DNA of 64,000 bases from assembly GCA_035555595.1 (NCBI GenBank), contig DATMGK010000045.1, positions 1 through 64,000 on the forward strand, read 5' to 3'. Below the pieces are notes generated by a model, which was not told where the DNA came from, did no database searches, and saw only the letters and a program-made list of their open reading frames with translations. The stretch is from Croceibacterium_A sp035555595. GTDB lineage: Bacteria; Pseudomonadota; Alphaproteobacteria; Sphingomonadales; Sphingomonadaceae. The position numbers and the translations under genes are program-made. Shown here in pieces: positions 29,936-38,499 of this stretch (positions are counted from its first letter, which is position 1; every line of letters starts with the position of its first letter).

Positions 29936-31131
29936 AATTCGGGATCGACCGCCTGCTTGAAGAACAGGCGCTGAAACAATCGCTGGCGGGCAGGCGTGTC
30001 GCGCTGGTTGCGCATCCGGCATCGGTGACGCTGGATTTGACGCATTCGCTGGACGCCTTGATCGCCGCCGGGGTCAACGTCTCCGCCGCCTTCGGCCCGC
30101 AGCATGGGATCAAGGGCGACAAGCAGGATAACATGGTCGAAACCGCGGACGAGACCGATCCGCGATACGGCATTCCGCTTTTCAGCCTTTATGGGGAAGT
30201 GCGCCGCCCGTCCGATGCGATGATGGACGCGGCGGATGTGTTCCTGTTCGACCTGCAGGATCTGGGCTGCCGCATCTACACTTTCTGCACCACGCTGCTC
30301 TATCTGCTGGAAGAGGCGGCGCGCCACGGAAAAGCCGTGTGGGTGCTCGATCGTCCCAATCCTGCCGGGCGTCCCGTGGAAGGAACTCTGCTGTTGCCGG
30401 GGCAGGAAAGCTTCGTTGGCGCTGGCCCCATGCCGATGCGCCATGGGCTGACCATGGGCGAAATGGGCGCGTGGTTCGTGCGGCATTTCGGCCTCGATGT
30501 GGAATACCGCGTGGTCGAAATGCACGATTGGCTGCCTGAAGCCGGGCCGGGCTTCGGCTGGCCCGAAAGCCGCATCTGGATCAATCCCAGCCCCAATGCG
30601 GCCAGCCTCAACATGGCGCGCGCTTATGCCGGCACCGTCATGCTCGAAGGTGCGATGCTGAGCGAGGGCAGGGGCACCACCCGCCCGCTGGAGGTATTGT
30701 TCGGCGCGCCGGACGTGGACGCTGGCGCAGTGCTGGCGGAAATGAGCCGCGTGGCACCGCAATGGCTGGCGGGGTGCGCGGTGCGCGAATGCTGGTTTAC
30801 GCCCACGTTCCACAAACACGCGGGTGAACTGTGCAATGCGCTGATGATCCACGCGGAAGGCGCGTTCTACGATCACTCCGCGTTCCGTCCGTGGCGCTTG
30901 CAGGCATTGGCGTTCAAGGCCGTGCGGCGGCTTTATCCCGACTATCCCCTGTGGCGCGATTTTCCCTACGAGTATGAGTTTGACCGACTGGCGATCGACG
31001 TGATCAACGGTGGTCCGGCCCTGCGGGAATGGGTGGATGATCCGGGGGCGGAGGCTGGCGATCTGGAGCGTATCGCGGCCACCGACGAAGCGCGGTGGCG
31101 CAACGAGGTTGCGGACCTGCTGATGTACTAA
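29932..31131 (+). CDS. DUF1343 / NamZ-family exo-beta-N-acetylmuramidase homologue
   Basis: This encodes 399 residues without a signal peptide. Family landmarks are all visible: SLYGE, FDLQDLGCRIYTF, VLDRPNPAGRPVEG, MRHGLTMGEM, NPSPNAASL, and EGRGTTRPLE. NamZ enzymes (GH171) release N-acetylmuramic acid from murein fragments for recycling. The motif usually written PEHG is PQHG here (residues about 57-60), within GPQHGIKGDKQDNM. The catalytic role normally assigned to that Glu would therefore need another residue. Coupled to the DOMON-like gene upstream. Confidence 0.85.
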   Translation: MKFGIDRLLEEQALKQSLAGRRVALVAHPASVTLDLTHSLDALIAAGVNVSAAFGPQHGIKGDKQDNMVETADETDPRYGIPLFSLYGEVRRPSDAMMDAADVFLFDLQDLGCRIYTFCTTLLYLLEEAARHGKAVWVLDRPNPAGRPVEGTLLLPGQESFVGAGPMPMRHGLTMGEMGAWFVRHFGLDVEYRVVEMHDWLPEAGPGFGWPESRIWINPSPNAASLNMARAYAGTVMLEGAMLSEGRGTTRPLEVLFGAPDVDAGAVLAEMSRVAPQWLAGCAVRECWFTPTFHKHAGELCNALMIHAEGAFYDHSAFRPWRLQALAFKAVRRLYPDYPLWRDFPYEYEFDRLAIDVINGGPALREWVDDPGAEAGDLERIAATDEARWRNEVADLLMY

Positions 31132-31195
31132 CGCGCGCTTTTATTGACTCTGTCCGTCCGCTAGAGAGTTCGGCAAGAACCAACGGGAGACATGG

Positions 31196-31957
31196 ATGTT
31201 AACGCTGTACAGCTTTGGGCCCGGCGCCAATTCGCTCAAGCCGATGCTCACCCTGTTTGAAAAGTTCACGCTGAATCGCGAGTTCAAGGTTCATCAGCTC
31301 AACCCGGCGAAATTCGAACATCATTCCGACTGGTTCAAGGGGATCAATCCGCGCGGGCAGGTCCCTGCGCTGGAAGATGGCGGCAGGATCGTCACCGAAA
31401 GCACGGTGATCTGCGAATATCTGGAAGACGCATGGCCCACCGAAGTGAAGCTGCGTCCCGAAGATCCCTATGACCGCGCGCAGATGCGCGTGTGGACCAA
31501 GTGGGTGGACGAATACTTTTGCTGGTGCGTCTCCACCATCGGTTGGCATCGTTATGTCGGCAAGATGGTGCAGGGCCTGAGTGACGAGGAATTCGAAGAG
31601 AAGGTGAAGGCCATTCCGGTGCCGGAACAGCAGGTCAAATGGCGCCGTGCACGCGCGGGCTTCCCGCAGGACATGCTGGACGAAGAAATGCGCAAGATCG
31701 GCGTTTCCGTGCAGAAGCTGGACGAACACCTGCGCGACAACGAATGGCTTGCTGGCGGAATGTACACGCTCGCCGATATCTGCAATTTCGCCATCGCCAA
31801 CGGCATGCAGTATGGCTTCGCCGAACTGGTGAACAAGGATGACACGCCCGGCCTGATGCGCTGGATCGAACAGATCAACGCACGCCCCGCAGTGCAGCAG
31901 ATGTTTGCCGAAGTGCCGCGCGAAATCGTGCACGAAACGAAGGAAGTGAAGGTTTAG
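31196..31957 (+). CDS. LigF-like glutathione transferase (beta-etherase family)
   Basis: This encodes 253 residues, a thioredoxin-fold GST with a long helical C-terminal domain. From memory, it matches the sphingomonad lignin beta-aryl etherase LigF over long blocks: LYSFGPGANSLKP, INPRGQVPAL, VVTESTVICEYLED, VWTKWVDEYFCWCVSTIGW, KWRRAR-GFPQ-MLDEE and LADICNFAIANG. The N-terminal Asn12-Ser13 pair of that group is retained. Classical beta-etherases cleave lignin-type ether bonds with glutathione. No other lig gene lies nearby, so the physiological substrate is open. GGGAG lies upstream of ATG 31196. Confidence 0.85.
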   Translation: MLTLYSFGPGANSLKPMLTLFEKFTLNREFKVHQLNPAKFEHHSDWFKGINPRGQVPALEDGGRIVTESTVICEYLEDAWPTEVKLRPEDPYDRAQMRVWTKWVDEYFCWCVSTIGWHRYVGKMVQGLSDEEFEEKVKAIPVPEQQVKWRRARAGFPQDMLDEEMRKIGVSVQKLDEHLRDNEWLAGGMYTLADICNFAIANGMQYGFAELVNKDDTPGLMRWIEQINARPAVQQMFAEVPREIVHETKEVKV

Positions 31958-31968
31958 GGCCCCTGAAC

Positions 31969-32832
31969 CTAGGGCGCGGCTTCCTTTTCAGCTTGTCTCG
32001 GTGGGTTCACTACCGAGACAAGCACGAAGGAAATGTACATCAGCAGATACCATGCCCCCAGCTTGGCAGGGGAAACCATGGTCCAGCCTCCAGCCTGATC
32101 CGGATATGTCCACGCCCGGGCAAAGGTGCCGATGTTCTCCGCGAACCAGATGAACAGGGCCACCAGCAGCCAGCCCACCATCAGCGGCATCCAACGCGGT
32201 TGCCGCCAGACGGTGAAATAGATCCTGGTGCGCCAGAACAGCAGCGCCATCATTGCGAACAGCGCATAGCGGATGTCTAGCAACCAGTGATGGGCGAAGA
32301 AGTTGATGTAGATCGCCGTGGCCAGACCCCAGGTCCACCATCGGCGCGGATAATGGGTGTAGCGAAAATCGAAGATGCGCCAGACGCGTGCGATATAGCT
32401 GCCGACCGCCGCATACATGAAGCCGGAAAACAGCGGCACCTCACCGATCCTCAGCACGCTGGGTTCGGGATAGAGCCATGATCCGGCGCTCGTCTTGAAC
32501 AGTTCCATCACCGTGCCGACGACGTGGAAGGCCAGAATTACCTTCGCTTCTTCCCACGTTTCCAGCCTCAGGCCCAGCATACCGATCTGGATCAGGAATG
32601 CGGACAGGGTGAGAAAGTCGTAGCGGGCAAGGGGCGCATCCGCCGGATAAAACAGATGGGTGCCGAGCAATAGGGTGAGCATCAGCGCCCCGAAAAGGCA
32701 GGCCCAGCCCTGTTTGAATCCGAACAGCAGGAACTCGTAGAGCCAACTCGGCCATCCCGCTCGTGGCGCAAAGTGTTCAAGGCGTGCGCGGACAGCAGCG
32801 AACCGGGTATGCTGCGGTTTTCGATCGATCAC
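31969..32832 (-). CDS. DUF817-family integral membrane protein
   Basis: This encodes 287 residues with about seven or eight hydrophobic segments rich in Trp and Phe. FKTSAGSWLYPEPS and GFMYAAVGSYIAR are typical of DUF817, a family of unknown function. GTG 32832 is chosen; it has GGGGATGGTGG upstream. The 55 residues in frame before it look non-coding and overlap the neighbour's control region. The 3' end of the gene contains a large inverted repeat (31981-32032). Confidence 0.8.
   Translation of the reverse strand: MIDRKPQHTRFAAVRARLEHFAPRAGWPSWLYEFLLFGFKQGWACLFGALMLTLLLGTHLFYPADAPLARYDFLTLSAFLIQIGMLGLRLETWEEAKVILAFHVVGTVMELFKTSAGSWLYPEPSVLRIGEVPLFSGFMYAAVGSYIARVWRIFDFRYTHYPRRWWTWGLATAIYINFFAHHWLLDIRYALFAMMALLFWRTRIYFTVWRQPRWMPLMVGWLLVALFIWFAENIGTFARAWTYPDQAGGWTMVSPAKLGAWYLLMYISFVLVSVVNPPRQAEKEAAP
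31981..32032. terminator. Long hairpin inside the 3' end of the DUF817 gene, after ligF-like
   Basis: GCTTGTCTCGGT (31991-32002) and ACCGAGACAAGC (32012-32023) form a perfect 12-bp stem with a 9-nt loop. TTCCTT (31981-31986) and AAGGAA (32027-32032) extend it by 6 bp across a small internal loop. It begins 24 nt after the GST stop, so it can end that transcript while lying within the coding end of the opposite gene. No U-tract. Confidence 0.65.
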
Positions 32833-32969
32833 GCCACCATCCCCACGCCTCCGGCAAATGGTGCAGTAGAGATCGCCGCGCGTCCAGCTAGCGTTCTGTG
32901 AACATAGCAATATTGCGTCGCAGCAAATTGGTTTGCGTTTCATGTTGCGGTGCGTCATTCTTGCCGCGC

Positions 32970-34373
32970 ATGGGGGATTCATCAGTATCATCGCCATCGA
33001 TGGACAGCCTGCTGGCGCGCCTTGGCGAACAGGCCGGCGACATTGCGGTGCAGTGCATCGACACCGGGGGCATCGTCGGCCGCCTGAACAGGCAGATTTC
33101 GGCAGAGGCTGACCGGCTTGGCGATCTGGCCGAAGCGATGGAATCGCTCAATCAGGGGCAGGCGGAAAGCCGTGACGCCACCGCCGAACTGTTGCAGACG
33201 GCAGAGGTTGCGTGGGGCGTTCTGGAACGCGGCAATCAGGTCGCCGTGCAGTCATTGGGTGAGGTGTCGCGCCTTATCGCCGATATCACCGGGCTGGATG
33301 GCCAGCTCCAGATTTTCCTCGATACGCTTGGCACGATCGGCGGCATTACCCGCACGCTGACGGACATCGCCGAACAGACGGAATTGCTCAGCTTCAACGC
33401 CAGGATAGAGGCCGCGCGGGGAGGGGAGGCGACTGCTCCTTTCGAAGTGCTGGCTACCGAGATACGCCGCCTTGCCCTGACCACGCGCCAGTCGGCGGCG
33501 GAAGTGGGCGGCAACGCCGCACGTATCGAGGAAACGGCGGGATCGCTGATAGGTGCGCTCAAGAACCACATCGCCGATGGGCGACAGACCACGCGCCATA
33601 TCGACACGCTGGGCGCGACCCTTACGGAGATGGCGGCGCTCGTGCATCAGTTCCACGATCGTTCGCAGGCGATTGCCGGATGCAACGAACGGGCGGAAGC
33701 TGACGTTGCGAAAGTCGACGCTGGTTTGATCGAATTCCGCCAGGTCGCCGCACAGAGCGCCCGCCGGGCCCAACAGGCGCGGGAACAACTGGACGCGCTG
33801 GAATGCCACGCCAACGACATGCTGGATCAGGTGGCGCATGGCGGGCTGGAAACGCGCAATACCCCATTCATCGATCTGGCCCTGAAGGGCGCGCGTGAAG
33901 TAACCGATCTGATAGAGCGCAATCTAGGCGGACCGGAACTGCCTCTGTCCGCCCTGTTCGATACCGATTATCTGCCCCGTCCGGGTACCGATCCTGTGCA
34001 GTACGACAATGGCTTCGCCGATTTTGCGGATCGCCACATTCGTCCGATCCTCGATCGCTACACCAATGGGAACAAGGCGGTGGTCGGCTGCTGTCTGGTG
34101 GATATGAACGGCTATCTGCCGACGCATATTACCGAACGCAGTCAGGGCCAGATCCCGGATCAGCGGCGCCGCAATCTGGAATTCAGCCGCAACCGCCAGA
34201 TATTCATGGACGCGCAGACCCGCCGCGCGCTGGATGGCGAGGGGGAATTCTTCCTTTTCGCCTATCGGCAGGATCTGGGCGAAGGCCGCTTCCGCGCCTT
34301 GCGCAGCGTGTTCGTGCCGCTGGTCTTCGCGGGGCGCAAATGGGGTGTTTACGAACTCGGCTACCTTATCTGA
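32970..34373 (+). CDS. Soluble methyl-accepting-type signalling protein with atypical signalling tip
   Basis: This encodes 467 residues from ATG 32970; GTG 32898 would add 24. No transmembrane segment is seen, so it is cytoplasmic. A long helical coiled coil has the receptor tip at residues about 133-170 (IAEQTELLSFNARIEAARGGE), but the usual GRGFAVVA part reads TAPFEVLA. The C-terminal 130 residues (VVGCCLVDMNGYLPTH ... NRQIF ... FRALRSVFVPLVFAGRKWG) match a module shared by many chemoreceptors. No che genes are nearby. It could be a chemoreceptor or a diverged signalling adaptor. Confidence 0.75.
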   Translation: MGDSSVSSPSMDSLLARLGEQAGDIAVQCIDTGGIVGRLNRQISAEADRLGDLAEAMESLNQGQAESRDATAELLQTAEVAWGVLERGNQVAVQSLGEVSRLIADITGLDGQLQIFLDTLGTIGGITRTLTDIAEQTELLSFNARIEAARGGEATAPFEVLATEIRRLALTTRQSAAEVGGNAARIEETAGSLIGALKNHIADGRQTTRHIDTLGATLTEMAALVHQFHDRSQAIAGCNERAEADVAKVDAGLIEFRQVAAQSARRAQQAREQLDALECHANDMLDQVAHGGLETRNTPFIDLALKGAREVTDLIERNLGGPELPLSALFDTDYLPRPGTDPVQYDNGFADFADRHIRPILDRYTNGNKAVVGCCLVDMNGYLPTHITERSQGQIPDQRRRNLEFSRNRQIFMDAQTRRALDGEGEFFLFAYRQDLGEGRFRALRSVFVPLVFAGRKWGVYELGYLI

Positions 34374-34394
34374 TCTGCCTCAGGCGTCGATCAG
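34370..34394. terminator. Nested hairpin at the MCP-like / parE junction
   Basis: CTGATC (34370-34375) pairs with GATCAG (34389-34394). Inside it GCC-TCA-GGC forms a small stem whose triloop is the parE stop codon (TCA 34380-34382). The receptor gene's TGA lies in the outer stem. It may act on both convergent transcripts. Confidence 0.45.
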
Positions 34395-36386
34395 GTCGCG
34401 GTCTACTTCACCGGCGCGGTTCTGGATGAAGTTGAAGCGGTGTTCAGGGTTGCGGCCCATCAACTGATCAACCAGTTCCTTCACCGCATGGCGCTGCTCA
34501 TGCTCGGGCGGTAGGGTGATGCGCGTCATGGTGCGGGTTTCCGGGCTCATCGTGGTTTCCCGCAATTGCTGCGGGTTCATCTCGCCCAGACCTTTGAAGC
34601 GGCTTACGTCGATCTTCTTGCCCTTGAACACCGTCGCCTCCAGCTCCGCCCGATGCGCGTCATCGCGGGCATAGGCGCTCTCCTTGCCAGCGGTCAGGCG
34701 ATAGAGCGGGGGCTGGGCTAGAAACAGGTGCCCGCGCCGGACCAGCTCCGGCATTTCCTGAAAGAAGAACGTCATCAGCAGGGTGGCGATATGGGCGCCG
34801 TCCACGTCGGCGTCGGTCATGATGACGATCCGGTCATAACGCAACTGATCGGGGTCGCAGTCCTTGCGCGTGCCACATCCCATCGCCAGCGTCAGGTCCG
34901 CGATTTCGCTGTTGGCGCGGATCTTGTCCGCCGTTGCGGATGCGACGTTCAGGATCTTGCCCCGGATCGGCAGAATGGCCTGCGTCTTGCGGTCGCGCGC
35001 CTGCTTGGCGCTGCCGCCCGCCGAATCGCCTTCGACGATGAACAGTTCCGTCTCGCCGTCACCTTCGCCCGAACAGTCGGTCAGCTTGCCGGGCAGGCGC
35101 AGCTTGCGCGCGTTGGTGGCGGTCTTGCGCTTGATCTCGCGCTCCGCCTTGCGGCGCAGGCGCTCGTCCATCCGCTCCATCACCGCGCCCAGCAGAGCGC
35201 GCCCACGCTCCATATTGTTGGCAAGGAAATGGTCGAAGTGATCGCGCACCGCGTTCTCTACCAGACGCGCGGCTTCCGGGCTGGTCAGGCGGTCCTTGGT
35301 CTGGCTCTGGAACTGGGGATCGCGGATGAACACCGACAGCATGATTTCGCTGCCTGTCACGATGTCATCGGCAGAGATGTCTTTGGCCTTCTTCTGCCCG
35401 GTCAACTCGCCAAAAGCTCGGATGCCCTTGGCCAGCGCCGCGCGCAGGCCCTGCTCATGTGTGCCGCCATCGGGCGTCGGCACGGTGTTGCAGTAATAGC
35501 TGTAGGCGCCGTCAGACCACAGCGGCCATGCCACCGCCCATTCAACGCGCCCCTGCAAAACGCCGTTCTCGTCCGCCGGGAAATCCTGCTGCCCGGTGAA
35601 GAACTGGCTGGTCACACATTCGCGGCTGCCGATCTGCTCGGCCAGATGATCTGCCAGACCGCCGGGAAATTGGAACACCGCCTCCGCCGGAACTTCTTCC
35701 GAAGCCAGCGACGGATCGCATTTCCAGCGGATTTCCACCCCGGCGAAAAGGTAGGCCTTCGATCGGGTCAGCTTGAACAGCCGCATCGGCTTGAACTGGC
35801 GGTCCCCGAAAATCTCCGGGTCCGGCACGAAGGCCACTGTCGTGCCGCGCCGGTTGGGGGTGCTGCCCACCCGCTGCAACGGCCCGGTGGGATGCCCGCG
35901 CGAGAATTCCTGCGCGAACACTTCCTTGTTACGGGCGACTTCCACCCGCACCTGCTGAGACAGGGCGTTGACTACGCTGACGCCCACACCGTGCAGGCCG
36001 CCGCTGGTGGCATAGGCCTTGCCGGAAAACTTGCCGCCGGAATGGAGCGTGGTCAGAATGACTTCGAGAGAGGATTTGCCGGGGAACTTCGGATGCTCGT
36101 CCACCGGGATGCCGCGCCCGTTGTCCGAGATCGTCAGCCGTCCGGCCGTTCCCGGCGGGCCGGGTTCCAGCGTGACCTCGATACGGTTGGCGTAACCAGC
36201 CACCGCCTCGTCCATCGCGTTGTCCAGCACTTCGGCCGCGAGATGGTGCAGCGCCCGTTCGTCGGTGCCGCCAATGTACATACCGGGACGCCGACGGACA
36301 GGCTCCAACCCCTCCAGAACCTCAATCGCGGACGCATCGTAATCACCGCTGCCATCGGGCAGTTTTTCGAAGAGGTCGTCTGACAT
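34380..36386 (-). CDS. parE: DNA topoisomerase IV subunit B
   Basis: This encodes 668 residues. It is the ATPase subunit of topoisomerase IV, which decatenates chromosomes with ParC. GHKL motifs are LDNAMDEAVAG, ISDNGRGIPVDEH and SGGLHGVGVSVVNALS. The TOPRIM domain has EGDSAGGSAKQARDRKTQAILPIRGKILNV and the acidic DADVDGAHI. The length and the RRGHLFLAQPPLYRL ending suit ParE in alphaproteobacteria rather than a full-length GyrB. ATG 36386. Confidence 0.92.
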   Translation of the reverse strand: MSDDLFEKLPDGSGDYDASAIEVLEGLEPVRRRPGMYIGGTDERALHHLAAEVLDNAMDEAVAGYANRIEVTLEPGPPGTAGRLTISDNGRGIPVDEHPKFPGKSSLEVILTTLHSGGKFSGKAYATSGGLHGVGVSVVNALSQQVRVEVARNKEVFAQEFSRGHPTGPLQRVGSTPNRRGTTVAFVPDPEIFGDRQFKPMRLFKLTRSKAYLFAGVEIRWKCDPSLASEEVPAEAVFQFPGGLADHLAEQIGSRECVTSQFFTGQQDFPADENGVLQGRVEWAVAWPLWSDGAYSYYCNTVPTPDGGTHEQGLRAALAKGIRAFGELTGQKKAKDISADDIVTGSEIMLSVFIRDPQFQSQTKDRLTSPEAARLVENAVRDHFDHFLANNMERGRALLGAVMERMDERLRRKAEREIKRKTATNARKLRLPGKLTDCSGEGDGETELFIVEGDSAGGSAKQARDRKTQAILPIRGKILNVASATADKIRANSEIADLTLAMGCGTRKDCDPDQLRYDRIVIMTDADVDGAHIATLLMTFFFQEMPELVRRGHLFLAQPPLYRLTAGKESAYARDDAHRAELEATVFKGKKIDVSRFKGLGEMNPQQLRETTMSPETRTMTRITLPPEHEQRHAVKELVDQLMGRNPEHRFNFIQNRAGEVDRDLIDA

Positions 36387-36463
36387 AGGGCCTAGCTATA
36401 GGGCGCGGATTCGCGGGGGTTCAAGCAGAGTGTTCACATTTCCCCCCGCGCCGTCCCGGCCGG

Positions 36464-37615
36464 TCACTGGAACCGGGCCGGTGCCTCTTCCGCCACAGTT
36501 ACGGAACTGGTGCCTACACGGCGCACTTCCATAGCCCGTTCGCCCACTCCGTCACTGCGGAACCGGAACGGTCCGTCCAGCCCCAGGAAGCCGTCGGTTC
36601 CCAGCATTCGCGCCGTGGGGAAGGCTCGTCCCGGCTGCCATTCACGTGCAACACGCAGGGTCAGCAGCACGGCGTCGTAACCCAGCGTGGCGATGCGGAA
36701 CGGCTGTTCGCCAAAGCGGCTTTCGTAACTGGTCACGAATTGCCGGAACCGCGCATCCGACACGGCCGAGAACACCGCCCCGCGCAGGGGTGCGGATGCG
36801 GCCACGCTCGATTCGCCGCTCCACAGTTCCGTACCCAGCAGCACGACCTGCGCGCCGCCCGCTTTCAACGCGGTCGCAGCCTGAGCGGAAAGGCGCGCGC
36901 CCTCCGCAATCAATACCGCGTCATATCCGCCGCGCGCCTTCAGCCGTTCGGCCGCGCTGACGATGGATGTGTTGCCCCGGTCATAGCGTTCCACCACCAC
37001 GACCGAGCCCCCGATTCCACGAACGGCCTGGGACAGCGCCCCTTCGGTGCGGCTGCCATAGTCGCCGTTTGGAACCAGCGCCGCAAACCGCTTGACGCCT
37101 TGCGCGCCAAGATAGCTGACGGTGCGGGCAACCGATTGTTCCGGCACATGGCCCATCACGAACACATCGCGCGCTGCGACGCTGGTGTCGTTGGAAAAGG
37201 TGATCAGCGGCACGTCCGCCGGGCGCGCCGCGGCCAGCACAGGCGCGACATCTTCGCGCACCAGCGGGCCGATGATCAGCTTGTTGCCGTCTGCAATCGC
37301 CCGCGCGGCGGCGCTGCGCGCGCCAGTGGCGGTATCATAAGTGGTGATCCGCAGATTTTCGGCATTGGTATCCAGCAGCGCCATCGTCGTGGCGTTGGCC
37401 AGCGATCGGCCGACCGCCGCGTTGTCGCCCGAAAGCGGCACCAGCAGGGCCACCCGATGCCGGTCGGTATCCGTCGGCAGGGCTTCGCTCGGCCCTGTCT
37501 CGGTCGAAGGACCGGGGGCGGGGCCGGGTCGGCCTGCATCTGGCACAACCTTACACGCCGCCAGGAAAATTGTGAGCATGGCCACGGCAAGGCCGCGCCT
37601 GGTTATCGCCAACAT
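36464..37615 (-). CDS. Lipoprotein with periplasmic-binding fold (LpoA-like, penicillin-binding protein activator)
   Basis: This encodes 383 residues. The leader ends LAAC (Cys 21), so it is lipid-anchored. After a Pro-rich linker, the ABC-type substrate-binding fold begins RVALLVPLSGDNAAVGRSLANA and ends with MLGTDGFLGLDGPFRFR. The layout resembles the LpoA C-terminal domain and branched-chain amino acid-binding proteins. Opposite LpoA in many genomes lie rsmI and yraN, and both are divergent here. That context supports an LpoA-type role, possibly with PBP1A; ligand binding is unproven. Confidence 0.82.
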   Translation of the reverse strand: MLAITRRGLAVAMLTIFLAACKVVPDAGRPGPAPGPSTETGPSEALPTDTDRHRVALLVPLSGDNAAVGRSLANATTMALLDTNAENLRITTYDTATGARSAAARAIADGNKLIIGPLVREDVAPVLAAARPADVPLITFSNDTSVAARDVFVMGHVPEQSVARTVSYLGAQGVKRFAALVPNGDYGSRTEGALSQAVRGIGGSVVVVERYDRGNTSIVSAAERLKARGGYDAVLIAEGARLSAQAATALKAGGAQVVLLGTELWSGESSVAASAPLRGAVFSAVSDARFRQFVTSYESRFGEQPFRIATLGYDAVLLTLRVAREWQPGRAFPTARMLGTDGFLGLDGPFRFRSDGVGERAMEVRRVGTSSVTVAEEAPARFQ

Positions 37616-37653
37616 GCTTGCGGCTTCCTCATATTGTGGGCCAAAAGCGCCGC

Positions 37654-38499
37654 GTGAGCGACGAACGGCCTGAACCTTTGCCCTCTGGGCTGTATATAGT
37701 TGCAACCCCGATTGGCAATCTCGGCGACATGACCCGGCGTGCGATAGACACGCTTGAACGCTGTGACGCGGTGGCGTGCGAGGATACTCGCGTGACGGGC
37801 AAGCTGCTCAAGCACCTCGGCATATCCAAACCCTTGTGGCGCTATGATGACCATAGCGGGGAAAATGACCGGGCGCGCCTGATCGATGCCATGCGCACCC
37901 GCGCGGTCGCGCTGGCAAGCGATGCGGGCACCCCGCTGGTGTCCGATCCCGGTTTCCGTCTCGTAAGAGAGGTGAAGGCGGCGGGGATCACGGTAACCAG
38001 CATACCCGGCCCCAGCGCGCCTGTGGTGGCGCTGACGCTTTCCGGCCTACCCAGCGACCGATTCCTTTTTGCCGGGTTTCTGCCCGCGAAGGACAAGGCA
38101 CGGCGCGAAGTGCTGGAGGAACTGGCGGGCCTGCGCGCCACTCTGGTGTTCTTTGAAACCGCGCCGCGACTGGCGAAATCCCTCGAAGCGATCGACGAAG
38201 TATTGCCCGGCAGGGAACTGTCCGTCGCGCGCGAATTGACCAAGCTGCACGAGGAATGCCGCACCGGCAGCGCGTCGGAACTGATCGCGCATTATCAGGC
38301 GCATCCGCCACGCGGAGAAATCGTCCTGCTGATCGGGCCGCCGGATGAACGGACGTCCAGTCCGCTCGATGCCGATGCCCTGCTGCGTCAGGCGCTCGCA
38401 ACCGAAAAGCCGTCGCAGGCGGCGGCACAGGTGGCGAAGGTTACGGGTCTGGACCGCAAGACGCTTTATGCCCGCGCGCTCGAACTGCGCGGCGAATGA
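37654..38499 (+). CDS. rsmI: 16S rRNA (cytidine1402-2'-O)-methyltransferase RsmI
   Basis: This encodes 281 residues. It methylates the ribose of C1402 in the decoding centre. The tetrapyrrole-methylase fold shows LYIVATPIGNLGDMT, ACEDTRVTGKLL, ASDAGTPLVSDPG and SIPGPSAPVVAL in the usual order. GTG 37654 (MSDERP) fits the family start; GTG 37636 or TTG 37618 are possible. It overlaps yraN by ATGA and is divergent from the LpoA-like gene by 38 nt. Confidence 0.94.
   Translation: MSDERPEPLPSGLYIVATPIGNLGDMTRRAIDTLERCDAVACEDTRVTGKLLKHLGISKPLWRYDDHSGENDRARLIDAMRTRAVALASDAGTPLVSDPGFRLVREVKAAGITVTSIPGPSAPVVALTLSGLPSDRFLFAGFLPAKDKARREVLEELAGLRATLVFFETAPRLAKSLEAIDEVLPGRELSVARELTKLHEECRTGSASELIAHYQAHPPRGEIVLLIGPPDERTSSPLDADALLRQALATEKPSQAAAQVAKVTGLDRKTLYARALELRGE

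Noticed and set aside
34728..36383. 551-codon open frame antisense to parE
   Set aside because: It is the mirror of a well-conserved gene in a GC-rich genome, with no recognisable domain.
36387..36463. GTTC repeat upstream of parE
   Set aside because: The two GTTC copies are spaced by nine bases, not the seven required for the LexA box.
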